Origin: Lewinella sp039816955
GTDB taxonomy: Bacteria; Bacteroidota; Bacteroidia; Chitinophagales; Saprospiraceae
Assembly (NCBI GenBank): GCA_039816955.1
Contig: JBCBWU010000007.1
Location: 6,373-70,372, forward strand
Reading direction: 5' to 3'
DNA length: 64,000 nucleotides
Shown in pieces: positions 25,943 through 32,958 of this stretch. Position numbers and translations under genes: made by a program. Every line of letters begins with the position of its first letter. Within the stretch, counting starts at the first letter, position 1. The notes beneath the pieces were generated by a model. It made no database searches. It was given only the letters and a program-made list of their open reading frames with translations, and was not told where the DNA came from.

Positions 25943-25958
25943 TCCAATATCTGTACCA
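25943..25958 (-). promoter_or_regulatory. Possible sigma-54-like promoter for the FtsX permease
   Basis: On the minus strand TGGTACAGATATTGGA resembles the -24/-12 consensus TGGCACnnnnnTTGCW, with the TGG and TTG blocks spaced correctly. The conserved C of the -12 element is G here. It lies about 60 bases before the start codon. Confidence 0.3.
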
Positions 25959-26043
25959 AAAAATCAACGCTTTCATTATCAGCTTGTTGTGTTTTGTTTT
26001 TGGAGGAGAACACCTTTATAATTGTCTCAGTTTGAACAGCTTT

Positions 26044-26059
26044 TGTTCATAAATGAACA
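26044..26059. promoter_or_regulatory. Perfect 16-bp palindrome, probable operator
   Basis: TGTTCATAAATGAACA is a perfect palindrome (7+2+7) in the divergent region between the permease and the esterase gene. A second overlapping half-site pair (GAACAnnnnnTGTTC) begins a few bases earlier. It is typical of a dimeric regulator site and lies about 90 bases upstream of the sigma-54-like box, the distance at which enhancer-binding proteins act. Confidence 0.55.
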
Positions 26060-26173
26060 GTGGTTTGCCCTGAGGATTATCTGCTACGGGGACTATGTAT
26101 TTAGCTTAAAGACGGTATTAAACTTCTCCGACCAAAGAAGGTCAAAAGAATACGAAACGAATCAAACCCAGCT

Positions 26174-27364
26174 ATGAGATTGTATCTACTACTTCTACTT
26201 TGCGTGATCGGGGGATCGTCTATTGTATTTGGCCAAACCATCGTTCGGGATACCATCCGGCATAGCGCTCTAGATCGGAGCTATATTTTGTACATACCAA
26301 GCAATTATCAAGCCACTGAGAATTGGCCACTCGTCATGCTACTGCACGGTGGCGGACAAGGAAATGGCGAAAGCCTACTAGAGCAGTTACAATTCCACGA
26401 AGTGGCCGATACCGCCAACTTTCTTTGCCTTTACCCCAATGGGTTTGACAATCAATGGGCGGATGGGCGTGGCGTCACCACTCCGGACGTAGCAGGAGTT
26501 GATGACGTACAGTTTCTTAACGACCTTTTGGACAGTATTGCGCTGGACTATCCATTTGATGCCGCCAACGTATTCGTGACCGGAGGATCCAACGGTGGAA
26601 TGATGACTCAGCGCCTGGCTTGTGAAACGCCCAGTACTTTTCGGGCTTACGCCACGATGATTGCTAGTATGCCCGATCCTGTTCACGCTAGCTGCGCTCC
26701 GGGTACCACGGTTAATATGTTGCTCATGAACGGTACGGAAGATATCCTCGTGCCCTATGATGGGGGTTCACTGCATCCACTAACGGACGGCGGAAGTGTG
26801 CTAGGCACGGACGCTACGATAGCTTTCTGGAGAGACAACAACAGCTGTACTACTAATAGCCAAGTGCTTGATTTCGAGAATACGGATCTTACCGATGGGA
26901 GTACAGTGCATCTTACCCAGTATCGGAATTGTACGGATTCTAGTAAAGTCGTCTTGTATCGCGTTGAAGGCGCTGGACACACTATTCCCGGTATGGTAGC
27001 TAATATGAACCCGAGGCCTATTGTGGGGTATACCAATTACGATATCGTGGCGGCTTTGGAGATTTGGAGGTTTTTCAAAAGCCATCTAATCCCGCCCATC
27101 ATTAATAACATCCCTGTTGAGGACGTAGAACATTCCGTTCAGTTATATCCCAACCCTACCAATGGCACGGTCTTCATTCGAGGACTGGAAGGAGAGCTTC
27201 AATTTCAGATTGATGTTCTAGATGTCAATGGCAAGGTTCTGTTAGAATCAAATGATGGGCAAGCACTTGAACTTGCCACCTTGCCAGATGGACTGTATTA
27301 CGTGCGAGTAGTATTACCAGAAAGGGCTTATACTTTACCTTTAATTATGAGTGCACAAGACTAG
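26174..27364 (+). CDS. T9SS-secreted PHB depolymerase-like esterase (LpqC-type)
   Basis: Signal peptide MRLYLLLLLCVIGGSSIVFG is followed by an alpha/beta hydrolase of the Esterase_phb family: LVMLLHGGGQGNGES (oxyanion region), nucleophile Ser139 in VTGGSNGGMMTQRLAC, acid in MNGTEDILVPYDGG and His in EGAGHTIPG. Then a T9SS type A sorting domain begins near residue 325 (VQLYPNPTNGTVFIRGLEGE) and ends with LPDGLYYVRVV. The enzyme class cleaves polyester or feruloyl-type ester bonds; the true substrate is unknown. It is exported and probably attached to the cell surface. A MITE-like inverted-repeat element lies directly at its stop codon. Confidence 0.92.
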   Translation: MRLYLLLLLCVIGGSSIVFGQTIVRDTIRHSALDRSYILYIPSNYQATENWPLVMLLHGGGQGNGESLLEQLQFHEVADTANFLCLYPNGFDNQWADGRGVTTPDVAGVDDVQFLNDLLDSIALDYPFDAANVFVTGGSNGGMMTQRLACETPSTFRAYATMIASMPDPVHASCAPGTTVNMLLMNGTEDILVPYDGGSLHPLTDGGSVLGTDATIAFWRDNNSCTTNSQVLDFENTDLTDGSTVHLTQYRNCTDSSKVVLYRVEGAGHTIPGMVANMNPRPIVGYTNYDIVAALEIWRFFKSHLIPPIINNIPVEDVEHSVQLYPNPTNGTVFIRGLEGELQFQIDVLDVNGKVLLESNDGQALELATLPDGLYYVRVVLPERAYTLPLIMSAQD

Positions 27365-27524
27365 GAGCGTGTTGGGATTTCAAATTTCGGGCTGCAATCG
27401 CCGAATTTTGCCCTACACTTCGTTGCTCTTCAGTCGCGTAGCTTGCGGCTATGCTCCCTCATCGCGCCTTGTTCAGAATAAAATCTGGCTTCTTTCGCGC
27501 CAAAAATGAATCCCCAACACGCTC
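27365..27524. mobile_element. MITE-like inverted-repeat element (160 bp), family A
   Basis: GAGCGTGTTGGG at 27365-27376 is matched by CCCAACACGCTC at 27513-27524, with further partial complementarity inside. The element starts the base after the esterase stop and has no coding capacity. It lies between convergent genes and may double as a transcription terminator. No flanking direct repeat is evident. Confidence 0.6.
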
Positions 27525-27538
27525 TGAGCTGGAGCTCC

Positions 27539-28567
27539 CTAACTATTGACCAATGGAATTACTTTTTTGCCAATTAACTCAATAGATTCCATTAGTTGCT
27601 CATGCGTTAAAAGTGGATTGTCCATTTGAAAGGTAAAGCGGTCAATTCCTCCAAGTGCTTTTGCGTGTTGGAGAATCTTCTCGGCTACATTCTCAGGATC
27701 ACCTACAACCAATGCACCGCTTCGGGCAGATTGAAAATCAAATCCTTCGCGGGTGACGGGCCCCCATCCTCTTTCTTCTCCTACTTTGTTAAACATCTTT
27801 GCGTAGCCAGGGAAATAAGCATCTAGTGTTTGTTGATGATCATTGCCGACAAAGCCAAGGGAGTGCAACGATATTGTCATTTCACTTGCTGGGTGCCCCG
27901 CAGCTAAGTACGCCTCTTTATAGAGATCTACAAGTGGGCGGAATCGGTGTGTTTGACCACCAATGACGGCTACTACCAGCGGTAAACCTTGTTGACCTGC
28001 TTTGACGAAAGAAGCAGGAGTACCACCAACGCCTCTGTAAATGGGTAGCTTTTTTTGTAGCGGTCGGGGATAAATGGGCTGGTTATTTAAGGAAGGACGA
28101 AATTTTCCACTCCAAGTGATGAATTCATTGTCCCTGATTGCTAGTAATAGCTCCAGCTTCTCTTCAAATAAGTCGCTATATTCACTGAGATCCAAACCGA
28201 ATAATGGAAAGGAGTCCGTAAATGAGCCTCGCCCCGCAACGATTTCAGCCCTACCATTTGAAATTAAGTCCAGGGTGGCGAAGTTTTGAAAAACCCGAAC
28301 CGGGTCAGCAGCACTTAGTACGGTGACGGCGCTTCCCAATCGAATGTGTTTAGTTCTTGCGGCTGCCGCTGCTAAGATTACCGCATTAGCTGAGTCTAAG
28401 AATTCTTTTCTGTAGTGCTCACCAATAGCAAAAGAATGCAGCCCCATCTGATCTGCGAATTCGATCCGCTCTAAAAGCCGCTCCATATCTTTTGATGGAT
28501 CAGTAAAGGTACCCGTATCGGGATCAAGCGTAGCCGCTGCGAAACTGTCTATACCAATTTTAATCAT
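27539..28567 (-). CDS. LLM-class flavin-dependent oxidoreductase
   Basis: A 342-residue luciferase-like TIM-barrel monooxygenase that uses reduced FMN. Visible features include the N-terminal strand IKIGIDSFAAAT, FADQMGLHSFAIGEHYRKEF, the region HIRLGSAVTVLSAADPVRVFQNFATLDLISNGRAEIVAGRGSF (common to LLM enzymes), and VGDPENVAEKILQHAKALGGIDRFTFQMD near the end. The gene for an NADPH-dependent FMN reductase lies just upstream on the same strand (28655-29200), which fits a two-component monooxygenase supplied with reduced flavin. The substrate is not visible. Confidence 0.92.
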   Translation of the reverse strand: MIKIGIDSFAAATLDPDTGTFTDPSKDMERLLERIEFADQMGLHSFAIGEHYRKEFLDSANAVILAAAAARTKHIRLGSAVTVLSAADPVRVFQNFATLDLISNGRAEIVAGRGSFTDSFPLFGLDLSEYSDLFEEKLELLLAIRDNEFITWSGKFRPSLNNQPIYPRPLQKKLPIYRGVGGTPASFVKAGQQGLPLVVAVIGGQTHRFRPLVDLYKEAYLAAGHPASEMTISLHSLGFVGNDHQQTLDAYFPGYAKMFNKVGEERGWGPVTREGFDFQSARSGALVVGDPENVAEKILQHAKALGGIDRFTFQMDNPLLTHEQLMESIELIGKKVIPLVNS

Positions 28568-28654
28568 TGTAATAAGCTATAGTTCTAACGGATATAACCG
28601 AAGGGATTTTTAGAATTTAAAGGACATTGTTGGAGCAACGGAAAATATATTCTC

Positions 28655-29200
28655 TTAATTGAGATGTGTTTGAAACTTGTTCTTCTGAGCCTCAAATGCC
28701 GCCCGCTGTGCTGGATTCAGGATGGTATTGTCCCTGAAAAAATGATTGAATGACGGTAAGTGAAAATCTGCTATGATCTTGGCTCCAAAGTGGGGGAATA
28801 GCTCTTTTGAGACCCTGAGTACATTGCTCATCGGTCTTTTGCTGGGACTTGTTGATAGGAGAAACATGGGTTTCCCTCCCCATATCCGCATGGGCTTATC
28901 CATAGGGATTCTAGACATCCAGTCCCATAGGTTTTTGAATGCAGTAGTATGTAGCCCATTGTACTCTGCTAGTGAAATGATGAAGGCGTCACTTTGCTTG
29001 ATCAGCTCATAAAATCGAAGTGCGTTTTCGTGCACGCCGATCTCCCTTTGTAGATCAACGGAATAGATCGGGAGTTCATAATCATTGAGATCGGCAATGT
29101 GAATCTCCACGTTTTCGAAACTGTTTGCCGCAAAAACAGCAAATCGTTTGTTGATGGAATGCTTACTGTTAGAGGCACCGAAGGCCAGCACTTTTTTCAT
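28655..29200 (-). CDS. NAD(P)H-dependent FMN reductase
   Basis: A 181-residue flavodoxin-fold reductase. The N-terminal strand and phosphate-binding loop are visible (KVLAFGASNSKHSINKRFAVFAANS), along with FIISLAEYNGLHTTAFKNLWDWMSR (flavin-binding loop and helix) and KPMFLLSTSPSKRP. It is typical in size for the NADPH_FMN_red family. It precedes the LLM oxidoreductase by 87 bases on the same strand, so it is likely to provide reduced FMN to it. A small broken gene lies six bases upstream of its start. Confidence 0.92.
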   Translation of the reverse strand: MKKVLAFGASNSKHSINKRFAVFAANSFENVEIHIADLNDYELPIYSVDLQREIGVHENALRFYELIKQSDAFIISLAEYNGLHTTAFKNLWDWMSRIPMDKPMRIWGGKPMFLLSTSPSKRPMSNVLRVSKELFPHFGAKIIADFHLPSFNHFFRDNTILNPAQRAAFEAQKNKFQTHLN

Positions 29201-29206
29201 TTCTTA

Positions 29207-29463
29207 CTAATCATTTTGTAGTAATTCATCAATTTGGTCAGCTCTGATCTCGACTTGTATCAGTCTTACCTTATTCCCGAAAATGTAGAGACCTGTCTGC
29301 TGAAAATCTTTGTCAAAGTCAGCTTTGTATAGATTGTTGCCTCCGTGCTTAGGACTTTTGAACAGGACGTTTCTTTGATGACCATACCAATAGCCAAAAA
29401 GAGATAAATGAAACGAACAACGTAGACGAAGAGAGGTGCTAGCGTGTAAGAAATTGGTTTCAT
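29207..29463 (-). pseudogene. Small membrane protein gene, frameshifted in a homopolymer
   Basis: A minus-strand ATG at 29463 opens MKPISYTLAPLFVYVVRFIY with one hydrophobic helix. At the five-T run (A5 on the plus strand at 29396-29400) the frame should change, because the next frame continues smoothly as FGYWYGHQRNVLFKSPKHGG and ends RADQIDELLQND at a stop (29207-29209). Restoring one T yields an 85-residue protein with a membrane helix and a soluble tail. The stop is six bases before the FMN reductase start, suggesting the same operon. The family is not recognised. It may be a true pseudogene or a sequencing error. Confidence 0.5.
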
Positions 29464-29497
29464 CTTATTTGCTCTGATCTTTGATAAGACTATCCCC

Positions 29498-29524
29498 GTA
29501 CCCTCACTATGGCAGATAGGGTAC
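29498..29524. repeat. Short inverted repeat
   Basis: GTACCCT pairs with AGGGTAC around a 13-base loop, upstream of the small minus-strand gene at 29207-29463. It may be an operator or a terminator for the Crp/Fnr remnant; no T-run follows on either strand. Confidence 0.35.
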
Positions 29525-29553
29525 AGTTTCTTTCTACGAGCAAATTTCTAGGA

Positions 29554-29754
29554 TTAAAAGCAGTTAACCATTAACCTTTCATAAGAAATCCGGTTAATTC
29601 GTTTTTTTTGACGTTTTGATTTGGCCGCACTTAGGGTTTCAGGACTGGTTCCCAGGTAAGAGGCAATCATTTTCTGCGGCACTCTTTGCACAACGTTAGG
29701 GTAAGTTTTTTCGAAATACTCGTAACGTTCGATAGCATTATAATATCGAAGACA
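29554..29754 (-). pseudogene. C-terminal fragment of a Crp/Fnr-family regulator
   Basis: The minus strand encodes 66 codons without a start: YYNAIERYEYFEKTYPNVVQ then RVPQKMIASYLGTSPETLS. This is the helix-turn-helix end common in Bacteroidota Crp/Fnr regulators ('L.R.P...IASYLGI.PETLSR'). The cyclic-nucleotide-binding beta barrel is absent, and the sequence after PETLS departs from the family. It lies right behind the DUF2200 gene on the same strand. It is a remnant. Confidence 0.6.
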
Positions 29755-30117
29755 TCATTGACGCAGGATCTTCTCCATCTTTCGGCCCTTGGCTAGTTCA
29801 TCTACCAACTTATCCAGATAACGTGCTTGGCGGGTGAGGGTGTTGTCGATTTCTTCAATACGATAACCGCAAATGACACCTTTGATCAGATGCGCATTGG
29901 GGTGGATTGTAGCTTCCGCAAAGAAGTCTTTGAAGGTAGCTTTGTTATCAATAAACGCCTGGACGCGCGCGTCTTCATAGCCGGTGAGCCATTCTATCAC
30001 CTGCTGCAGTTCTTCTTTAGTACGGCCCTTCTTCTCTACTTTTGTTACGTAGTGGGGATAGACGGAGGCAAAGGTGAGTTTGGCAATGCGTTCGTTGTGT
30101 TCTGGTGTTACTTTCAT
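29755..30117 (-). CDS. DUF2200-family protein
   Basis: A 120-residue protein that matches the DUF2200 pattern: LTFASVYPHYVTKVEKKGRTKEELQQVIEWLTGY, then FKDFFAEATIHPNAHLIKGVICGYRIEEIDNTLTRQARYLDKLVDELAKGR ending MEKILRQ. The ATG at 30117 (MKVTPEHNERIAKL) is chosen because it begins at the usual family start; a longer in-frame start adds 27 residues unlike the family. The family has no proven function. It lies directly upstream of a Crp/Fnr scrap on the same strand. Confidence 0.88.
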   Translation of the reverse strand: MKVTPEHNERIAKLTFASVYPHYVTKVEKKGRTKEELQQVIEWLTGYEDARVQAFIDNKATFKDFFAEATIHPNAHLIKGVICGYRIEEIDNTLTRQARYLDKLVDELAKGRKMEKILRQ

Positions 30118-30181
30118 GTTTAGTAGGTCAGTGGTTAGTACAAATAGGGTCAGAGCAAAAGGAGCCCCCTTATTCTGGGCT

Positions 30182-30310
30182 TTAGCATAAAAATTCAACG
30201 ACTAGGTAGATCAATATACCGATCACCATTAGCCAGAGCTTAAATTTCAGATACCCAATATCAGTATATCTTTTGTGTAAGCCGGTTTCTTTTCTGTGTT
30301 TGTGGTCCAT
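30182..30310 (-). CDS. Small single-pass membrane protein (42 residues)
   Basis: A complete minus-strand frame from ATG 30310 to TAA at 30182-30184 encodes a basic, polar N-terminus (MDHKHRKETGLHKRYTDIGY) and one membrane helix (LWLMVIGILIYLVVEFLC). It begins 23 bases after the stop of the gene upstream (30334-30936), which also has an N-terminal membrane helix, so both could be in one operon. I do not recognise a family. Codon usage and topology (positive-inside) make it believable. Confidence 0.55.
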   Translation of the reverse strand: MDHKHRKETGLHKRYTDIGYLKFKLWLMVIGILIYLVVEFLC

Positions 30311-30333
30311 TTTTGCTCTAAGTCAGATGGCGT

Positions 30334-30936
30334 CTACTCGTCATTTTCTTCCTCATCACTTAAGTCAAGTATCTCTGCGGCCTTTCTGTAAAAGTAGATT
30401 ACGTCTCTTTCTCGGGCCACCAACTCATGCAGGTGGTTTGACATGAGTTCCAGATTTATTGCCGCATCCTCTGGTGTGTTTACATCTTTTGATTCAAACA
30501 GTTCGAACATCTTGAATCCTGGTTCAAAGGCATTTTCTTGGTGACTATACACTCTGGAAAGAATTAATAATTTGTCATAATCAATGTTCACAATGAGCGG
30601 ATGAGATTTGGCAATGTCCCAGGCATCATTTGTAGGGAAAGATTTCATAAAGGACCCTCTCGTCATGAGCTGCTCTAACATGATATATTTATTCTCCGTA
30701 AATGCTTCGATGAATGCCGGTTCTTGGGAGAGGCTATCTAGATTATTATTGATCCCGATATGATAGGGGACCCAATCTTCCATCAGACTGATGTTGTCCT
30801 TTAATTCAGATTTGATAGTAGCCAACAATTCTTCTGACTCTCGCTTTTTCTTTCCTTCTTCAATTCTTTCGCTTAGGTATAAACCAAGTACGACGCTGAA
30901 TACGATTAGGACGAATTGTGTGATAGTCTCCTTCAT
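30334..30936 (-). CDS. Membrane-anchored protein of unknown function (DUF6090-like)
   Basis: A 200-residue protein with an N-terminal membrane helix (TITQFVLIVFSVVLGLYLSERI) followed by a helical, charged soluble part (EEGKKKRESEELLATIKSELKDNISLM). The layout resembles DUF6090-type Bacteroidota proteins, in which one membrane helix leads into a periplasmic or cytoplasmic helical domain; this link is by eye. The acidic C-terminus is LSDEEENDE. It appears to be followed by a tiny membrane-protein gene on the same strand. Confidence 0.65.
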   Translation of the reverse strand: MKETITQFVLIVFSVVLGLYLSERIEEGKKKRESEELLATIKSELKDNISLMEDWVPYHIGINNNLDSLSQEPAFIEAFTENKYIMLEQLMTRGSFMKSFPTNDAWDIAKSHPLIVNIDYDKLLILSRVYSHQENAFEPGFKMFELFESKDVNTPEDAAINLELMSNHLHELVARERDVIYFYRKAAEILDLSDEEENDE

Positions 30937-30978
30937 AGTCTTTCTTTTTGAGTGCCTTTAAAATTAGACAATCTTACT

Positions 30979-31500
30979 TTATTGATCTAGTGGAAGGTAT
31001 CTTTCTTTGATCACATTAAAGTGATGTATCTGGTGGGCGGTAATGGTGAATCCGATAGCGGACAGTGGCATTTGGTATTCAAAAAACCGACAAGTCATGT
31101 CCAGTATTTGGGGATTGAAAGAGCGGAACATCATTATGGTGGATTGCCGCACCATGCGCATCTCCTCTATCAACTGCTCAATTGGTATTTCATCGGCATT
31201 GGAGTTGCTGCCCATTATCTCTTGGTCATGAGCGACGGGGATTGTGCCTTCCTGGCGCGCAAAGATTACCGCTCGGAAGCACCAAATTCGTTCCCAGTCA
31301 ATGAGGTGCTGCAATATCGTATTGATCGTCCACTTCCCTTTGGCGTAGGTCTTCAATCCAATGCTGTTGAATTGTGCGATATCAAGATCATCAATGGCTT
31401 GTAAACTAAGGTTGAGCGCTTCTGTGAGGTCTTTACCCTCATTTAGCTCGTAGACGTATTCTAAGAAGGCTGGATTTTCTTTTGTTTCGGAGTGTCCCAT
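30979..31500 (-). CDS. DinB-family protein
   Basis: A 173-residue four-helix bundle of the DinB/YfiT superfamily, which bind a divalent metal by three histidines. Candidate ligands are in NTILQHLIDWERIWCFRA and in ITAHQIHHFNVIKERYL near the end. The length is typical. Members are thiol-dependent transferases, hydrolases or stress proteins; the function here is open. It is 42 bases upstream of the membrane-anchored gene to its left on the same strand. Confidence 0.85.
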   Translation of the reverse strand: MGHSETKENPAFLEYVYELNEGKDLTEALNLSLQAIDDLDIAQFNSIGLKTYAKGKWTINTILQHLIDWERIWCFRAVIFARQEGTIPVAHDQEIMGSNSNADEIPIEQLIEEMRMVRQSTIMMFRSFNPQILDMTCRFFEYQMPLSAIGFTITAHQIHHFNVIKERYLPLDQ

Positions 31501-31655
31501 TCGTTATTTCTTTCTGGTTACGCTTAATCGGCTTTTGCTAGTTCATAAACTCTAAAATAGCAAGAAACGAGTTGCTAAGCATGGTGTCTCTTAATGAGAC
31601 CGCCGTATAAATACAGGTCATGGTCTTTGGGTTCAGTTCCCAATACATTTCGCTG

Positions 31656-32075
31656 CTAAAGCAAAAAATGCGCTACGATGGAGTCATAATTCAGCGCAAA
31701 GTACAGTAGTGTGAAGAGATTGGCATTGATCAATACTGGTACGATCCAAAGCAAAAACACGAAGGCCCCACCGTGCAGGTAGATGATTAAAAGTGGTAGC
31801 AGCAAGCCGATGTACAGGTCCAGTCCAATCTGCCAGCCCCAGTACATTTCACCGATCCGCTTAAGGCTTTTGAAGAAGCTTTCCCGGCTGTTGCAATATA
31901 GTGTGTAGCCGAAGAAGCCGAAAAATAGCAGCCAGATGATATACTTACCGCTGCTGTACGGGCCATGGCTTAGGAAGATCGAGCTGTCTTCTTTAGTGAC
32001 TATACCCATTATGGCAAAGACGATAAAGATACCCCAGAGTACATTTTTCTTCAAGAATAGGATGGTGGATTGCAT
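31656..32075 (-). CDS. Small integral membrane protein, unknown
   Basis: A 139-residue protein with four predicted helices: LWGIFIVFAIMGIV, GKYIIWLLFFGFFGYTLYC, GLDLYIGLLLPLLIIYLH and AFVFLLWIVPVLINANLFTLLYFAL. There is no recognisable functional motif. It stands alone on the minus strand with about 150 bases before the DinB gene. Confidence 0.7.
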   Translation of the reverse strand: MQSTILFLKKNVLWGIFIVFAIMGIVTKEDSSIFLSHGPYSSGKYIIWLLFFGFFGYTLYCNSRESFFKSLKRIGEMYWGWQIGLDLYIGLLLPLLIIYLHGGAFVFLLWIVPVLINANLFTLLYFALNYDSIVAHFLL

Positions 32076-32154
32076 GGTAGGATGTTTTATCTAAGGTGGT
32101 TATTCGTATTGATCATTTTTCGGCTTAGGTCCTATCAAATCAGCTAGCTACTTA

Positions 32155-32922
32155 TCAGCTCCTTCCGAAATTGGGGTACCTTTTTAAATCAGTCAAGCTG
32201 TAACCCAGGTCATTCACGGAACGTTCAAACAGCTTGATGCACTTTGATTTGACCAGCTTTTTCTTCAATTCCCAGGGTTTTTTAACTTCCCATTTTTCAA
32301 AATACTTGTTGTTGGTATTTCTAATGTTATGATCATGGGGTACGGTAGTGCCTAAAAAATCCTCCAAGGCCGTAATTAGCGCCTGTGGGTGTTGCACCAT
32401 ATACTCGTAGCTAAAGAAAAGCTCGTTTTTTAAATGCGTTCGATCTTCCTTGTAGATGTTGTGAGCAGCAATCCAATGACGAATTAGTTCTGGCAATGCA
32501 GTTTTACTCCATTTCTGAGTAGCTAAGGATACCGCCACGGGGTGGCGAACGATGGTGATAAAAAAGGCCTCTGGAAAGAGTGTCTGCAGGAACCGTGTTC
32601 TGATGATGTTGGGTGGTGATTTTTCAATCCAAATAGGTTTACTTGCATCCCAGTGTACTTTCCATTCGTTGAGTAGTTTGGCCCGGTTTTCCAGGCTAAT
32701 TAAAGTACTATTTTCATCTAGTTTTGCCTCTTTAGCAAAAGCAAATCTGCCCGCGCCACCGTAGGCTCTGGCTGGTGGGTACACACTCTGGAGGTGTTGG
32801 CCTTCATCTTCTGGGACTCCGGTGCCACTAAAGCCTGAAATCTGATTGGATGCACTTAAGGTCCGATGCAAGATGGAGGTGCCACTTCTGTGCAAACCGG
32901 AAATGAAAACTAATTTCTGCAT
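32155..32922 (-). CDS. Sulfotransferase-family protein
   Basis: A PAPS-dependent sulfotransferase. The 5'-phosphosulfate loop is LVFISGLHRSGTSILHRTLS at the N-terminus, and the 3'-phosphate region is ITIVRHPVAVSLATQKWSK. The start ATG at 32922 places the P-loop at residue 10; an earlier ATG is possible. It begins 36 bases after the stop of an aminotransferase gene on the same strand, so both may form one transcript. The acceptor (sugar, lipid or small amine) is unknown. Confidence 0.87.
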   Translation of the reverse strand: MQKLVFISGLHRSGTSILHRTLSASNQISGFSGTGVPEDEGQHLQSVYPPARAYGGAGRFAFAKEAKLDENSTLISLENRAKLLNEWKVHWDASKPIWIEKSPPNIIRTRFLQTLFPEAFFITIVRHPVAVSLATQKWSKTALPELIRHWIAAHNIYKEDRTHLKNELFFSYEYMVQHPQALITALEDFLGTTVPHDHNIRNTNNKYFEKWEVKKPWELKKKLVKSKCIKLFERSVNDLGYSLTDLKRYPNFGRS

Positions 32923-32958
32923 GGTGTCATTTCTAATAATTAAGCTCAAAATAGGTAC

